Below are positions 11,413 through 39,639 of a stretch of 64,000 bases of DNA, in pieces. The notes under the pieces are model-generated. The model was not told the origin of the DNA, made no database searches, and saw nothing but the letters and a program-made list of their open reading frames with translations. Numbering within the stretch: position 1 is the stretch's first letter; every line of letters starts with the position of its first letter. The stretch is from Hemibagrus wyckioides (Eukaryota > Chordata > Actinopteri > Siluriformes > Bagridae), in the NCBI RefSeq assembly GCF_019097595.1, contig NC_080723.1, positions 14,019,511-14,083,510 of the forward strand. The letters are read 5' to 3'. Both the position numbers and the translations under genes were made by a program.

Positions 11413-12592
11413 CACTATATTGCCAAAAGTATTCGCTCACCCATCCAAATAATCAGAATCACGTGTTCCAATCACTTCCATGGCCACAGGTGTATAAAAT
11501 CAGGCACCTAGGCATGCAGACTGTTTTTACAAACATTTGTGAAAGAATGGGTCGCTCTCAGGAGCTCAGTGAATTCCAGCGTGGAACTGTGATAGGATGC
11601 CACCTGTGCAACAAATCCAGTCGTGAAATTTCCTCGCTCCTAAATATTCCACAGTCAACTGTCAGCTGTATTATAAGAAGGGGTCAGCGGATGCTGAGGC
11701 GCATAGTGCGAAGAGGTTGCCAACTTTCTGCAGAGTCAATCGCTACAGACCTCCAAACTTTGTGGCCTTCAGATTAGCTCAAGAACAGTGCGCAGAGAGC
11801 TTCATGGAATGGGTTTCCATGGCCGAGCAGCTGCATCCAAGCCATACATCACCAAATGCAATGCAAAGCGTTGGATGCAGTGGTGTAAAGCACGCCGCCA
11901 CTGGACTCTAGAGCAGTGGAGACGCGTTCTCTGGAGTGACGAATCGTGCTTCTCCATCTGTCAATCTGATGGACGAGTCTGGGTTTGGCGGTTGCCAGGA
12001 GAACGGTACTTGTCTGACTGCATTGTGCCAAGTGTAAAGTTTGGTGGAGGGGGGATTATGGTGTGGGGTTGTTTTTCAGGAGCTGGGCTTGGCCCCTTTG
12101 TTCCAGTGAAAGGAACTCTGAATGCTTCAGCATACCAAGACATTTTGGACAATTCCATGCTCCCAACTTTGTGGGAACAGTTTGGAGCTGGCCCCTTCCT
12201 CTTCCAACATGACTGTGCACCAGTGCACAAAGCAAGGTCCATAAAGACATGGATGACAGAGTCTGGTGTGGATGAACTTGACTGGCCTGCACAGAGTCCT
12301 GACCTCAACCTGATAGAACACCTTTGGGATGAATTAGAGCAGAGACTAAGAGCCAGGCCTTCTTGTCCAACATCAGTGTGTGACCTCACAAATGCGCTTC
12401 TGGAAGAATGGTCAAAAATTCCCATAAACACACTCCTAAACCTTGTGGACAGCCTTCCCAGAAGAGTTGAAGCTGTTATAGCTGCAAAGGGTGGACCGAT
12501 GTTATATTGAACCCTATGGATTAGGAATGGGATGTCACTTAAGTTCATATGCGAGTCAAGGCAGGTGAGTGAATACTTTTGGCAATATAGTG
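11413..12592 (+). mobile_element. Tc1-like DNA transposon with both inverted repeats and TA target duplication
   Basis: The 1180-bp element has matching ends: CACTATATTGCCAAAAGTAT at 11413 and its inverted counterpart ending at 12592, with about 28 of 30 positions matching. It is flanked by TA on each side (11411-11412 and 12593-12594), the Tc1/mariner target duplication. One transposase gene lies inside (11547-12510) and is disrupted. The related but internally deleted derivatives at 23297-24052 and 36383-36647 share its DDE-domain sequence. It lies between tmem86a and igsf22. Confidence 0.93.
11547..12510 (+). pseudogene. Tc1 transposase, frameshifted and internally deleted
   Basis: The N-terminal part runs from ATG 11547 (MGRSQELSEFQRGTVIGCH) with a helix-turn-helix (SREISSLLNIPQSTVSCII). 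It then passes straight to [21 protein letters not shown]: the linker with the GRPR-type motif that normally separates the two DNA-binding subdomains is missing (a deletion of roughly 60-70 bp, inferred from the family). A frameshift near 11755-11785 separates this part, which stops at 11777, from the catalytic part (11788-12510). The catalytic part keeps the DD34E triad: Asp in WSDES, Asp in QHDCAPVH and Glu in LNLIEHLW, the last two 34 residues apart. The protein ends KGGPMLY. Not expected to be active. Confidence 0.9.
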
Positions 12593-12825
12593 TATTTTAA
12601 ATTCAACATGCAAAAGATTATTTTGAGTTGTTAATACAACCTGATTATAACCTGGCATATCAGCATAGTGTTTTTTCCACAAATTTTTCTCATTTAATTG
12701 TTTGTTTTTAGACATTTTAACTACTGCACACTGTTAATATACACAAAAGATAAAAAAAAATAGATTAGACAGACTCCAAGATGGCTAGCTAGTTAATAGT
12801 ATGATGATTTAGGATATTGCTAGTA

Positions 12826-13038
12826 GGGCAGTGGTTAAGGCTCTGGGTTACTGATCAGTAGGTCAGTATTCAAGTCGTAGCATCTCCAAGCTGCCAAATG
12901 CTGGGCCATTGAGGAAGACCTTTAACTCTTTCTGCTCCGGGGGCTCGGTATGATGGCTAAACCCAAATTCCTAACAAGCAGTGATATCTGAATTTCACTG
13001 TGTTGTAATGTATATGTGACAAAGGCTCTTTGTTCTCC
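12826..13038 (+). mobile_element. tRNA-type SINE-like repeat
   Basis: Begins GGGCAGTGGTTAAGGCTCTG, a common fish SINE head with an A-box-like segment. A degenerate B-box-like segment (CAGTATTCAAGTC) follows, then the characteristic CCAAGCTGCC, GGGCCATTGAGGAAGACC and GAATTTCACTGTGTTGTAAT stretches and a GTGACAAAGGC tail. It is diverged from what an active copy would look like. Confidence 0.7.
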
Positions 13039-13974
13039 TGCTAATATGAAATTTATGCACATTATGAAACACTGGACAGAAATCAATCACTCAACACAAC
13101 ACTTTGGCACTGTCCTGAACTCGTCCCTAATGGAAAATGCTGCCCTCTATTGACCATTACATAGTATTGCTTTAAATACACATATCTGGAATCTTGCTCA
13201 TCTCTGATTACAGGAAAACACTGGTGCCTCGCTCTAGAGAATATTATACATGACACTTAATACTTGTTTTTGTAAAGCTCCTGCAATGCAAATCCAAACA
13301 TGCCCACAGCTTTCTAAATGAGCTGGGAGTGATTTAGGCCTGAGGGAATATTCACTATCTTACCCTCAGGGTTTTAAATATAAGCTCACCCTCTATCCTC
13401 ATGACCATTTTACACTCTTAGCTGTTTATTAATGTTGATCATGTGAGTTTTCCCTCTTACATGCTTGATGGAACTGTTACCTGATTAACAGATTATGCTG
13501 TCCGGCTCACTTCATGCAGTAAGGTCAAAGCCAAAACAGTATTTTGCAGTTAATGATCTGTAACACAGGTTACTGTTCTGGAAAATTCAACACCATAAAG
13601 GGCAGATTGCATTTGCTGACATAATGTAGATTTTATTTATCTGTAATAACAAGGCATCTGAATACATACTGTACAGGGTCTGTTCAGAGGATATATTCAG
13701 AAGGATGATCAGTCAGGGTAAAGGTTTTGCTCACAATCACAAATTTAGTTTGAATGCATTCAACATAAGCACTATAATCTAAAGTGGTGTCAAAGATTTT
13801 ATGATGTTCAAAGCCATGGTTGTTGCTACTAATAAAAAGAATCTGCGGTCTGTCTCACAGCATTTCCAAGTTCCACACATAATAGTTTCCACATTTAAAA
13901 CCTTTATGGTGCAAATTAATGATAACTGATTGCGTCTTCAACTACAAGGCCACTGTATCTAGTATCTTGTCTGT

Positions 13975-13985
13975 TTTATTTTATT
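13975..13985 (-). terminator. igsf22: Candidate polyadenylation signal of igsf22
   Basis: On the minus strand GAGAATAAAATAAAAC gives two overlapping AATAAA-type hexamers about 205 bp after the proposed stop codon (14191-14193). Confidence 0.5.
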
Positions 13986-14190
13986 CTCAGTATGATAGAT
14001 AAAATATTCACCTCAGATGAATAGAGTCATAGAATTCATAGAGTCATAGCGGTTTGCACTCGATTTTTGTCTGCTAATTAAAATTTCTGCTAAAATGCTT
14101 TTTGGAAGAAGCTCCTTGTGATTTGATAATTAGTGATGCATTTTGGAACCTCTGAGGATTGCAGATAAGTTCACTGGCTTTGTACCCTGC

Positions 14191-30377
<16,187 letters not shown>

Positions 30378-30534
30378 GTTGGGTTCTGTCTTAATGAACT
30401 GTGAGATGAAGAGAATAAGGGAATAAACAGTAAAGTAATAAATTATTTGGTAAAATACTAGCAATTGAGATAAATGATATATGACATATGACATATATTG
30501 GTCTCCATCAGTGAACACTTGACAGACTTCCTGT

Positions 30535-30776
30535 TGAAATGCATTTCCTGGTCATTGAGTTGCACTTTTCGATAAGGATGGGTTCCCCTTTTAGTCTGGT
30601 TCCTGTCAAGGTTTCTTCCTCGTGTCGTTTCAGGGAGTTTTTCCTCACCTCTGGATTGCTCATTAGGGATAAATTTATACATTTAAAATTTATGTATTGC
30701 TCTAAAGCTGCTTCGTGACAATGGCTATTGTTAAATGCCACATACGAATAAAATGAAACTGAACTGAATTGAATTG
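30535..30776 (+). mobile_element. Non-LTR retroelement 3' tail
   Basis: Shows GATGGGTTCCCCTTTTAGTC, CTGTCAAGGTTTCTTCCTCG, AGGGAGTTTTTCCTCACC, then GCTGCTTCGTGACAATGGC and a terminal (AATTG)n run. It lies about 140 bp upstream of the igsf22 exon 1 acceptor. Related tails occur at 43482-43541 and 62120-62265. Family name not determined. Confidence 0.75.
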
Positions 30777-31030
30777 AATTGGAGGCATGAAAGATGACAG
30801 AAAGGTGGAAGAATCATATAAACCAATAGCTGTTAGATATGTGTTCAAAAAGGGAAAAAAGAAAGAAAAATGTGCTATTGTCAAGGCCCAGGTGACATTT
30901 TCCCACCGTTCTTTTTTTCTAATCTTTAGCTTTGTTTTTGACCCGCTTTGAGACGAGGTCCTCTTTTCACTGCGGCATCAAAGAGAACAAAGGAGCGAGA
31001 AGAAAAAAATTGGGAGCAGCACCTTATTCT

Positions 31031-31058
31031 CAGTGAAAGCTGTGAAAAGCTTTCACTG
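31031..31058. repeat. Perfect 11-bp inverted repeat
   Basis: CAGTGAAAGCT (31031-31041) and AGCTTTCACTG (31048-31058) are separated by six bases and could form a hairpin. No function is implied. Confidence 0.85.
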
Positions 31059-31365
31059 TTATTGTAAAAGTGGATTGCGTTCATGAGCAGAAGTCATTTC
31101 ACTGGCTGACCCTATCTGCCTGTCTCACTCTCGGTCTATCTAACGCTTGCTGGCAGTGAACAGATTTCTGCACAGCCAGTGGACAAATAACCAATTGTGG
31201 AAGACAGCCTCATCTTTCTTTTGAATCATGGTTCAATTCTACTTTGCTGTATCCTGCCTCAACTCCTCCAGCTCAAGACTGAGGCACAAACATGGCTCAG
31301 AACTATTTTTTAGCCTTATGTAAGCCTTTTATGTAAGCCCCCCCACCAATTATTTTTTCCACCCA

Positions 31366-31610
31366 GTTTGATTACCTGCCAATTCCCACCCGCCAGCCAG
31401 CTCTCTATCATATGACAGCTACCAACCTGGGAGGGTGAAGGCTAATATGGAAGGCTTTTTCTCTGAGGCATGCATTAACAGAAAAGCATGGCAGACTCAG
31501 ATGAAAATCCAATCTACATACACATCTTCTACATACACAAGCTCACACAGACATGTCTGTAATTGCCTGGTCATTGACAGGGGGAGAGTGATGTGTTCTC
31601 TCTTCCACCC
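31366..31610 (+). mobile_element. Dispersed repeat (copy 1 of 3)
   Basis: Marked by CGCCAGCCAGCTCTCTATCA, GACAGCTACCAACCTGGGAG, GGGTGAAGGCTAATATGG, then a CATACACAAGCTCACACAGA segment. The same order of blocks recurs at 43330-43475 and 48474-48760, so this is one repeat family of unknown class. Confidence 0.65.
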
Positions 31611-32825
31611 AGAAAGCGTTGGAAATTTGCTCTATTGGTCTCCTGGCCACAGATGGCTGTAGTATTGCCTGGATTTGACTTTGTGATTACCGGACAAAAC
31701 GGTGCAAGCTTTCCTGTTGCTCCACTCATGTACCCTGATAATTAATATTTAAAAGCACATGTCACAGAACCTAAATTAATCGCTCATTCACACTCTCATG
31801 AACTCTACTTGATCCAAAAGAGTAGGGTAAAGTGGAGCAAGGGCACTCTAGAGTGCACTTGTTTGCCTTTGAAGTCTTATGATAAGCTGAGAGTAAGATT
31901 AATTGAATGGATTAGGGCAAAACAGAACTTGTTTATGGCTTGTTCCTTTTGTGCAATTAACACAACCGCCTAAATGAGCTAATTACCCCTTTGAGCCAAA
32001 GATGCTAAATGTTATCATCGCCCCATTTTCTATGTGAACGTGGTCACAGAAAAACCCCCCCAAAGGATGGCATTCGCATACACATATTAATATTCATATC
32101 AGCCTCAGGCTAATCAGTGTTGAATATTCAGGCTCAATTCACATTCTATCTGTTTTTTTTTACTCATATTTTGCAATATCAACACCAAACCCATGCAACA
32201 CAACCTTCATACCTGACAACTTTCTATCTTTCTTCGTTCTGGAGAAGTTGCTACAGTTGATTTTGTCTCATGGATGCTGAAGCAACCACAGTGCTGTTCC
32301 TATTTCTTCTGCCTCGAATAGCAAAGCTTTTGCTTCTGTGCTTCCTCTAGTTCAGGTCAGTGCAACTACTGCACAAATAAGGCTGGGTGTAGGAGAGAGT
32401 GACCCTGGCCAGTACAGCATTCCCCATGTGTACCATTGACATTCACTGACCCATCTCACATCTTTACCCAGTACACCAAGGCAACCACAGACATAATATA
32501 TCAGGACACAGCTAACAACTACATCATTAATCTCTTTTCAGGTTTTACTAACTTCTCTCCACAATCTCTTTACTAAACCTTTCCTCAAAGAAATGTATAT
32601 TATATTCATACAGATTTAGAAATAAAACACACCACAGTACAAAAATTCTGGTGTATATGTACATGTTTTTAAATAACCTCATGTAATATATTACTGAATG
32701 CTAGAGTTTGCATCCAAAATGTATTCAGAGGGAAAAACAGGAAATGTGCTTTTTTTTTTTATTTTATGACCCTTACTGTTTAGTTTTCTTATCTGTGTGT
32801 TATCTTATAAACATACAGTTATATT

Positions 32826-32887
32826 TATTATCATTATTATTATTAGTAGTAGTAGTATTAGTAGTAGTAGTAGTATTAGTAGTAGTA

Positions 32888-32935
<48 letters not shown>
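32826..32935. repeat. Compound trinucleotide array (ATT/AGT/AAT)n
   Basis: ATT units, then alternating TAG and TAT blocks, then about 15 AAT units. Confidence 0.95.
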
Positions 32936-33364
32936 TTTTGCAAGATTATTCTGTACCAAATGAATTCCAAATTAAAATATGGCTGTGTCTGAAACAAAAC
33001 CACAAAAAACAAATCTCAAAAAATGATCTCAATATATGAAATATGCCTGCTGTACAATTATATTTGTATTTTCTTGGCTTAAAGTTACACTTAATGTTGT
33101 GAAACATCCAGGAAACCAGTTTCATTTGTCAGGTTATGTAACATGCTAAACAGCTATTTCTTACCAGCCTCTCTTTTTTACTCAACAGAAAAATGCAGCT
33201 TGCTGTATGACCAAGAAAACACAACACAAAACTCTCTGTCTCTGACTGAGACTCAGTGTCTCAAATTGCTAAATTTGCATTTAATCTATGGACTTTCCAT
33301 ATAAATGCTAATAATAAATAGATTTTATTTTTTATTTTTTTTATCAAATTAAAACATATAATTG

Positions 33365-34455
33365 CAGTGTGATAAAACTTTCTGTAAACAGACATTTAAT
33401 TATTTAATTTAATTATTATTTGTCTTTTCAGTTTATTGTTAAGAAAGAAAAGAGAAGCTAGTAACTGATTCTAGCTGCTACACTCTCAGAAAGAAAGGTA
33501 CAAAACTGTACCTTTTTAAGGTACAAATGGCCGTCGCTGGGGTGGTACCCTGAAGGGTACAATTTTGTACCTCTAGTAGTACACTTATAACTCGTTTTGG
33601 GAACATTGTTGTACCCTAAGGACCTATTGTGTACCTTTAAAGGTACTATTATATATTTTGTTCCCCTAGGAACAAAATTGTACCTCCACGGTACCCTTTT
33701 TTCTGACAGTGTATAACACACATGATAAGAGGAAACGTCTTCTCTTGCTAAAGATCCACAACATAAAATATACCTATAACATAAAGTGAATGAAATGATA
33801 TGTTATTCATTAAATATTGCACTTTAAAGCTTAGCAAATACTGACAGCTTCATGAATGGCTGTATTAATTATTTCAATTATTATACAAAAAAAAAAAATC
33901 ATTCAGAGGCTAATAGAGTGTAGCAGACATTCTGCTATTTCTGTTTTCTCACAAAGCTTAATCCTAAATTGATGTCTGGCTTGCCAAAAGCTCTAAACAG
34001 TGTTATGTTTTCGAATGTACTGTGTTCGGACACCTTTTCTTTCACGTGCACAGCACGAGATGTCAGATATTATTCCTTATGCATCTGGATTTCCATCTCA
34101 TGCTCTTTTTTGTTCCCATATACCATAACAATAAATCTGTGTAATAAAGTTACTAAAATATGTTACTGCAAAGGCAATTTTTAAACAATGGCTCATTCTA
34201 CAATGTGTCAGCATTCTCTCTCTCTCGATTAATCTCCATGATTTTCATTTGCAGCTCTTGTTCTGTATTATATAGTGTCATTTTTTCCAGATGCTTCCCT
34301 ACCTGGCTTCATTTTGAGTCTGTGCCTGTTAAACCACAGACTGAGTGTTAGATTTCTTTGTTATATTTCTTTCACTGGCAACGTCTGAATTTACTGCTGG
34401 TTGGGAACAAAGACCCAAAAGAACGACACAGGAATCTAGACTTCAAACACACCAT
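33365..34455. repeat. Direct duplication, copy A
   Basis: From about 33365 the sequence parallels copy B (36865-37964). The best-conserved part is 33833-34455, with long identical runs such as AGGCAATTTTTAAACAATGG, TCATTCTACAATGTGTCAGC and AACAAAGACCCAAAAGAACG. Copy A is interrupted by a MITE (33481-33711) absent from copy B. No coding frame is conserved. Confidence 0.9.
33481..33711. mobile_element. MITE with inverted ends and TA target duplication
   Basis: 231-bp element beginning CACTCTCAGAAAGAAAGGTA and ending with the near-inverse ...TTTTTTCTGACAGTG, flanked by TA on both sides. The interior consists of repeated GGTAC/GTACC motifs, a known style of fish MITE. No coding capacity. Confidence 0.85.
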
Positions 34456-35264
34456 ATTGAAATATATGAACTAAATCGCTAACTAAATACATCCTTAAAG
34501 AAAATGTTACCGTATCCACAATTATATATGTTTTCAATCTGTTAGCATGGAACATGTATACAAGTTCCTGTGTCAGTTGTCACTATAGAAACAATAGCAG
34601 ATTAAAATGAGTTCACTGATATAAACTTTGTTGCCAGATCTGTTGTGAAAAATAAAATGAATCAAAACCTCCTGATCAAGCACTTCTTTGCCTCCTTCTG
34701 GGTTCATCTACATAGGTGAACTGCAGAATCGATAATATCTATGAACAGTAGAATATCATTTTATAATAAGCTCCATTAAATCATTACGGTGAATCTGTAC
34801 TAAACCTCTTAAAAGCTTAAAGATTCTCTTGGTGTAGAGATCATCAGCTACAGTAGGAGCCTTAAACAGACTGTATTTAAGAGGTATGGGTTGGTCTGAG
34901 TGCCATAGATTCCAGTGGCTGCTTGATCATTTGCAGTTTCTCTAAGGAGCAGCAATGTTGTTAAAGATGACAGAATTATAGCTTGTGCAAGGGGAGTGAT
35001 GGTATTTTAGATATCGTTGAACTCCTCCCATAGATCTCAAGGGTGGAGATAATGCGGTTCTTCAACCATGTTTGGAGGTGGAAGCACAAGAGCGTTTGAT
35101 AGATGACTGTGTTTCTATTAAAATTAAACTCTGTTACATGATACAGTAATCATGCAAAACCTGCAAGAACAGTATAATGCCATTTGCTATGTTGTTGTAG
35201 AACCATTCTCGGACATGGGGAAACATAAAAGAGGTTTTCATAAGAAAGTCTTGTGAATCATCAT

Positions 35265-35284
35265 CAACACACACACACACACAC
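35265..35284. repeat. (AC)n microsatellite
   Basis: Ten AC dinucleotides. Confidence 0.9.
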
Positions 35285-36382
35285 AAAAACCCCTAGTAGC
35301 CCTCAGCTATCTTTCACATCTAATCTAAAGACATGCTATAGCTTACATTCACTGCTACATGCAACAACACTCAGTAAAAAGGATTTACTGTATAAGGTTA
35401 GTAAAACTGAGCATGTAGCAGTGTTAGCTCCCTCTCTATATCTATTCCCTGCACTCATAATCACTCACCTTTCCAATTAGTTTTAGTGTAGTTACTATAT
35501 TATTACATAGTAGTTACTATGTAATATGCTTTTAAAGCTAACAGAATATTAACCTGGTGCTTGAAGAAATTAATATACTTTAAATCCATGTTTGTTTCTA
35601 CTCCCCTCTGTGCTGAAACCTAAACTCAGCTGACTCACTGTTATAGATTAGATCAAGTATGTGTTTTAAAAAATGAGTCACCATGGAGAGGAAGTGGTTT
35701 GGTGCCCGGCAACTGTCGGTGTATGAGAGTTGCCCAGGCCTCCGATGAAAACCTGTCCAGATTTATAATCCACTTGACATTTCATCAGAGGTTGGCCAGA
35801 TTAAAGTAATACCACACCTGCTTTAGAGAGAGCAAAACAATGAGAAACAGGATTCTCCTTGAGAGGAGTGGATAAGAAAAAACGAGAGCTTGTGACCACA
35901 GGAGTAGAGCTGACCTTTCACTGAGCGCCACAGTCACTCCGTTTTCTCTTTCTTTTTTTTTTCTTTTTTCCCCAGCACCTTCAACTATGCTCCCATCTTG
36001 TAATAAATACAACACTGCTGACAGCTAGACCTGTCATCCTGAGCACCTCTTACAGAGCCACACTCTATTCTTTCATGACTTGTACTGGACAGCAAGCTCA
36101 TCCAGGCATGTCATGTTAGCTACACTTGTCTCTCATGGTGATGAACGCTTTGGGAGATGAGGTGGAGATCACACAGTCGCCTTATAAGACTGTCTTGAAA
36201 ACTGCGTGACAAAATTTCAAATAATCACCATATTATAATCCTGAACAGAATCTTGTTTTTGCAAATAAGTGTTTGACCATTGACTAATAACAGTCAATAA
36301 CAATAATACATTTCAAATTAAAATTGCATGAACTTGCAGCATCCATGTCTTTATGGAGACATAGTCTAAACTATAACAATGT

Positions 36383-36647
36383 GCAGTTCCTCCACACCAA
36401 ACTCACTTATCCATGTCTTTATGGACCTTGCTTTGTGCACTGGTGTGCAGTCATGTTGGAACAGGAAGGGGTCATCCCCAAACTGTTCCCACAAAGTTAG
36501 GAGCATTAAATTTACCATAATGTCTTGGTATGCTGAAGCATTAAGAGTTCCTTTTACTGGAACTAAGGGGCCAAGTCCAACCCCTGAAAAACAACACCTG
36601 AATTCAAAGATTTGGAGGGGTGTCCCAAAACTTTTGGCAATATAGTT
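36383..36647 (-). mobile_element. Truncated Tc1 derivative, antisense
   Basis: Antisense copy of the internally deleted Tc1 derivative seen at 23580-24052: CCATGTCTTTATGGACCTTG, GTTGGAACAGGAAGGGG, AGAGTTCCTTTTACTGGAAC, CCCAAAACTTTTGGCAATAT. The element's 5' terminal repeat is at the right end; the 3' part is missing. Confidence 0.85.
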
Positions 36648-36689
36648 TATGTATTTAATGGTTATACAGTAAGATATGTTTATACTGAT

Positions 36690-37040
36690 GTGCTGCTGAA
36701 CGCTTGAATCTGATTGGTCGGAAAGTTAATTCATTTTAACAGCAGCTCAGACATTAGTTCTTTCTATAAAGCAAATCACTGGTTTATATCAGTGTGGTTG
36801 TAATTGTTTCTACCACCCCAAATAGATGCTAAATGGACATATAGTTATTGATGTGGTTAAGCATTCTGTAAAAAATGATTGATATTGATTTAACGGGCTT
36901 TTTTGTCGTATTTACTTTAATATAGAAAAAAGGAAAGAGAAGCTGTTAAAGGAACAACTGTTTATAGCTGTGATAACAGGAAACTATTGCTAATAATGCA
37001 CAACATCCAAAATAACTATAACATAAACTGAATATATGAA
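36690..37040. repeat. Old dispersed repeat upstream of duplication copy B
   Basis: CTGATTGGTCGGAAAGTTAA, ACAGCAGCTCAGACATTAGT and CTGTTTATAGCTGTGATAAC-type blocks recur, diverged, at 45895-46240 and in part at 33430-33480 plus 33715-33800. Confidence 0.6.
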
Positions 37041-37964
37041 TGTATGATTGCTATGTTATGCATTAATAAATTTAAAATATTGCAAACGATGGTACACTGA
37101 TGTTGTAGCAATGTAGGACACAATGTAGAAAACACTTCACAACCTGCTATTATCAGAAAAAAACATTCACATCACACCACTACATCAAGTCACTATTTTT
37201 TTTTCTATTTTTTCTAGAACACACATCCTGTCTTTATTTCTTACTCAGCATTATTCATGTTATTTCCTCATTATGAGCTTAGCAAATACTGACGGTTTCA
37301 TAAATGGCTGTATTAATCATATAATTTATAATAAAAAAAATCATTCAGAGGCTAATACAGTGTAGCAGACATTCTGCTATTTCAGTTTTGTCACAAAGCT
37401 TAATCCTAAATTGATGCCTGGCTTGGCATAAGCTCTAAACAGTGTTATGTTTTCGAAAAGTCTAAATCAACTGGAAGGTCTGTTATACGAATGCTGTGTT
37501 CAGACACCTTTTTTCACATGCAAAGCATAAGATGTTGAACATTCGCTAAGTCAGATATTATTCCTTATGCATCTGCATTTCCATCTCATGCTCTTTTTGT
37601 TCCTAAAGATATAACAATAAATCTCTGTAATAAGGTTACTAAAATATGTTATTTCAAAGGCAATTTTTAAACAATGGCTCATTCTACAATGTGTCAGCAT
37701 TCTCTCTCTCTCTCACTCTCACTCTCACTCTCTCTTGATTAATCTCCATGATTTTCATTTGCAGCTCTTGTTCTGTGTTATATAGTGTGATTTTTCCAAA
37801 TGCTTCCCTACCTGGCTTCATTTTGAGTCTGTGCCTGTTAAACCACAGACTGAGTGTAAGATTTCTTTGTTATATTTCTTTCACCAGCAACGTCTGAATT
37901 TACTGCCGGTTGGGAACAAAGACCCAAAAGAACGACACAGGAATCTAGACTTCAAACGCACCAT
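36865..37964. repeat. Direct duplication, copy B
   Basis: Parallel to 33365-34455 in the same orientation. It lacks the MITE, and has about 200 bp of extra sequence (about 37040-37270) and an expanded CT/CACTCT tract (37700-37735). It ends at ACTTCAAACGCACCAT, as copy A does at ACTTCAAACACACCAT. Confidence 0.9.
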
Positions 37965-38761
37965 AAATAAAAAGATGAACAAAACAAATTACTTGCTAGG
38001 TGTTGAATAAATTAGGATGTAAGGAAAATTGTTTGTAGATGGTGAGTAGAATTTAGAGTGCCTACATAAAAGAACTCAGTGTGGCATTATAAAGGGTAAT
38101 ATAATAAACATGTAAGAGAGAAGTGTTCTTATCTATTTATAACATTCTCCAGTCAATGAATAACTGGTAATTTATGGGTAATGTATGAGTGACCTACAAC
38201 AGTCCTTTGCACATCTTTTGCATAGATCACCCCAAACTGCAGACTCAGAAAATAAGCTCAGTCCTGGACACTGAATGGGAAACGGGAAGCAAGAGCACAC
38301 TAAAGACTGGCAAACACCTAATTATGTAAAGTACAAATTTGCATTTTTCGAGCATGACTTGTTTCTTTGGTGAACAAAAAATGGCCACATCATAACACTA
38401 CTCTATTGGGTTCACGGTTCTCTAGAGTTTCTAAAAAAATACCTACAAGTTTGCAATGATGATTTTAATCAACATGATCAACATAATATTTATTATGTCT
38501 GTATTAATAAATTAATAGGAGTTATAGAACATCTCAGAGACAAAGTGATTTAAGATCGGTTTGACTGGAATGGCTTATTTCAGCCCTGCGCCTCCGGTAT
38601 GAGTGTACTTAGCTAACACCGAATGAGTTCACTTGGAATGCTTAAAGAGTCTTCACTGACCACTTCCTCTATATGGATTGGAAAATGTAACTGCAAACAG
38701 GAAACAGGATATGGTGCTAATTTACAGTTTGGGTTCTTGGATCAATTTTGAGCTTTGGTTA

Positions 38762-39010
38762 ATGTCTGTGTGGAGTTTTATGTTCTTCCAGTATCCCATG
38801 TTCTCTCTTGTTTTTTCCCATCTCCCCAAAACATTACAGCAAGTGAATTAGTTATGGGAAATAGCTCCCAGGAATGAATAAGAGTGTGAGTGCATATGTA
38901 TGGTGCCCTGCAGTAAAATGGTGGCCCATCAGGGGTGTATTCCTGCCTCATGCCCAGTGTTTCCAGGAAAGGCTCCAGATCCACCACAGATCTTGACAAG
39001 AATAAATAGA
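38762..39010 (+). mobile_element. Diverged dispersed SINE/LINE-like repeat
   Basis: GTCTGTGTGGAGTTTTATG, GGGGTGTATTCCTGCCTCAT, GCCCAGTGTTTCCAGG and GGCTCCAGATCCACCACAG are the 3' half marks of the repeat family at 45592-45830. Confidence 0.65.
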
Positions 39011-39127
39011 TTACTGATGATAAATGAACAAAGAAACAAATAACATGAAGGCTACATTGATCTACATTTATTTTAAATTATTAAATAATGGACAAAGCCT
39101 ACAGAAGCAACAACAACAGCAATGCTT

Positions 39128-39342
<215 letters not shown>

Positions 39343-39378
39343 GTCGTTACTGCAGGCTTTGTGGATTTTTAATAATTA

Positions 39379-39462
39379 TTATATATTATATTATATTATA
39401 TTATATTATATTATATTATATTATATTATATTATATTATATTATATTATATTATATTATATA
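39379..39462. repeat. (TATTA)n pentanucleotide array
   Basis: About 16 tandem TATTA units directly after the trinucleotide arrays. Confidence 0.95.
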
Positions 39463-39639
39463 TTTGAGGAAGTAAGAGCTCATGGCGTGAAACATTGAAG
39501 AAAATCATTTAGAATTTAAGTGAATTTAATTAAAATACTTCTTTATTTTATTATTATTTTTTTTTTTTAAATTAACGAATATTACAAACATTGCAGTTTT
39601 GACAAAGTTGACAGTTCGCTGCTTTTCCTATTAACAGGT

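Larger units (their letters stand above)
12595..14190. other. Intergenic DNA between Tc1 element and igsf22 3' end
   Basis: Contains one SINE-like repeat (12826-13038) and the candidate igsf22 polyadenylation signal (13975-13985, minus). The rest is AT-rich with no recognisable gene. Confidence 0.6.

Noticed and set aside
11961..12548. 195-residue minus-strand frame in the Tc1 element
   Set aside because: Antisense of the transposase catalytic region.
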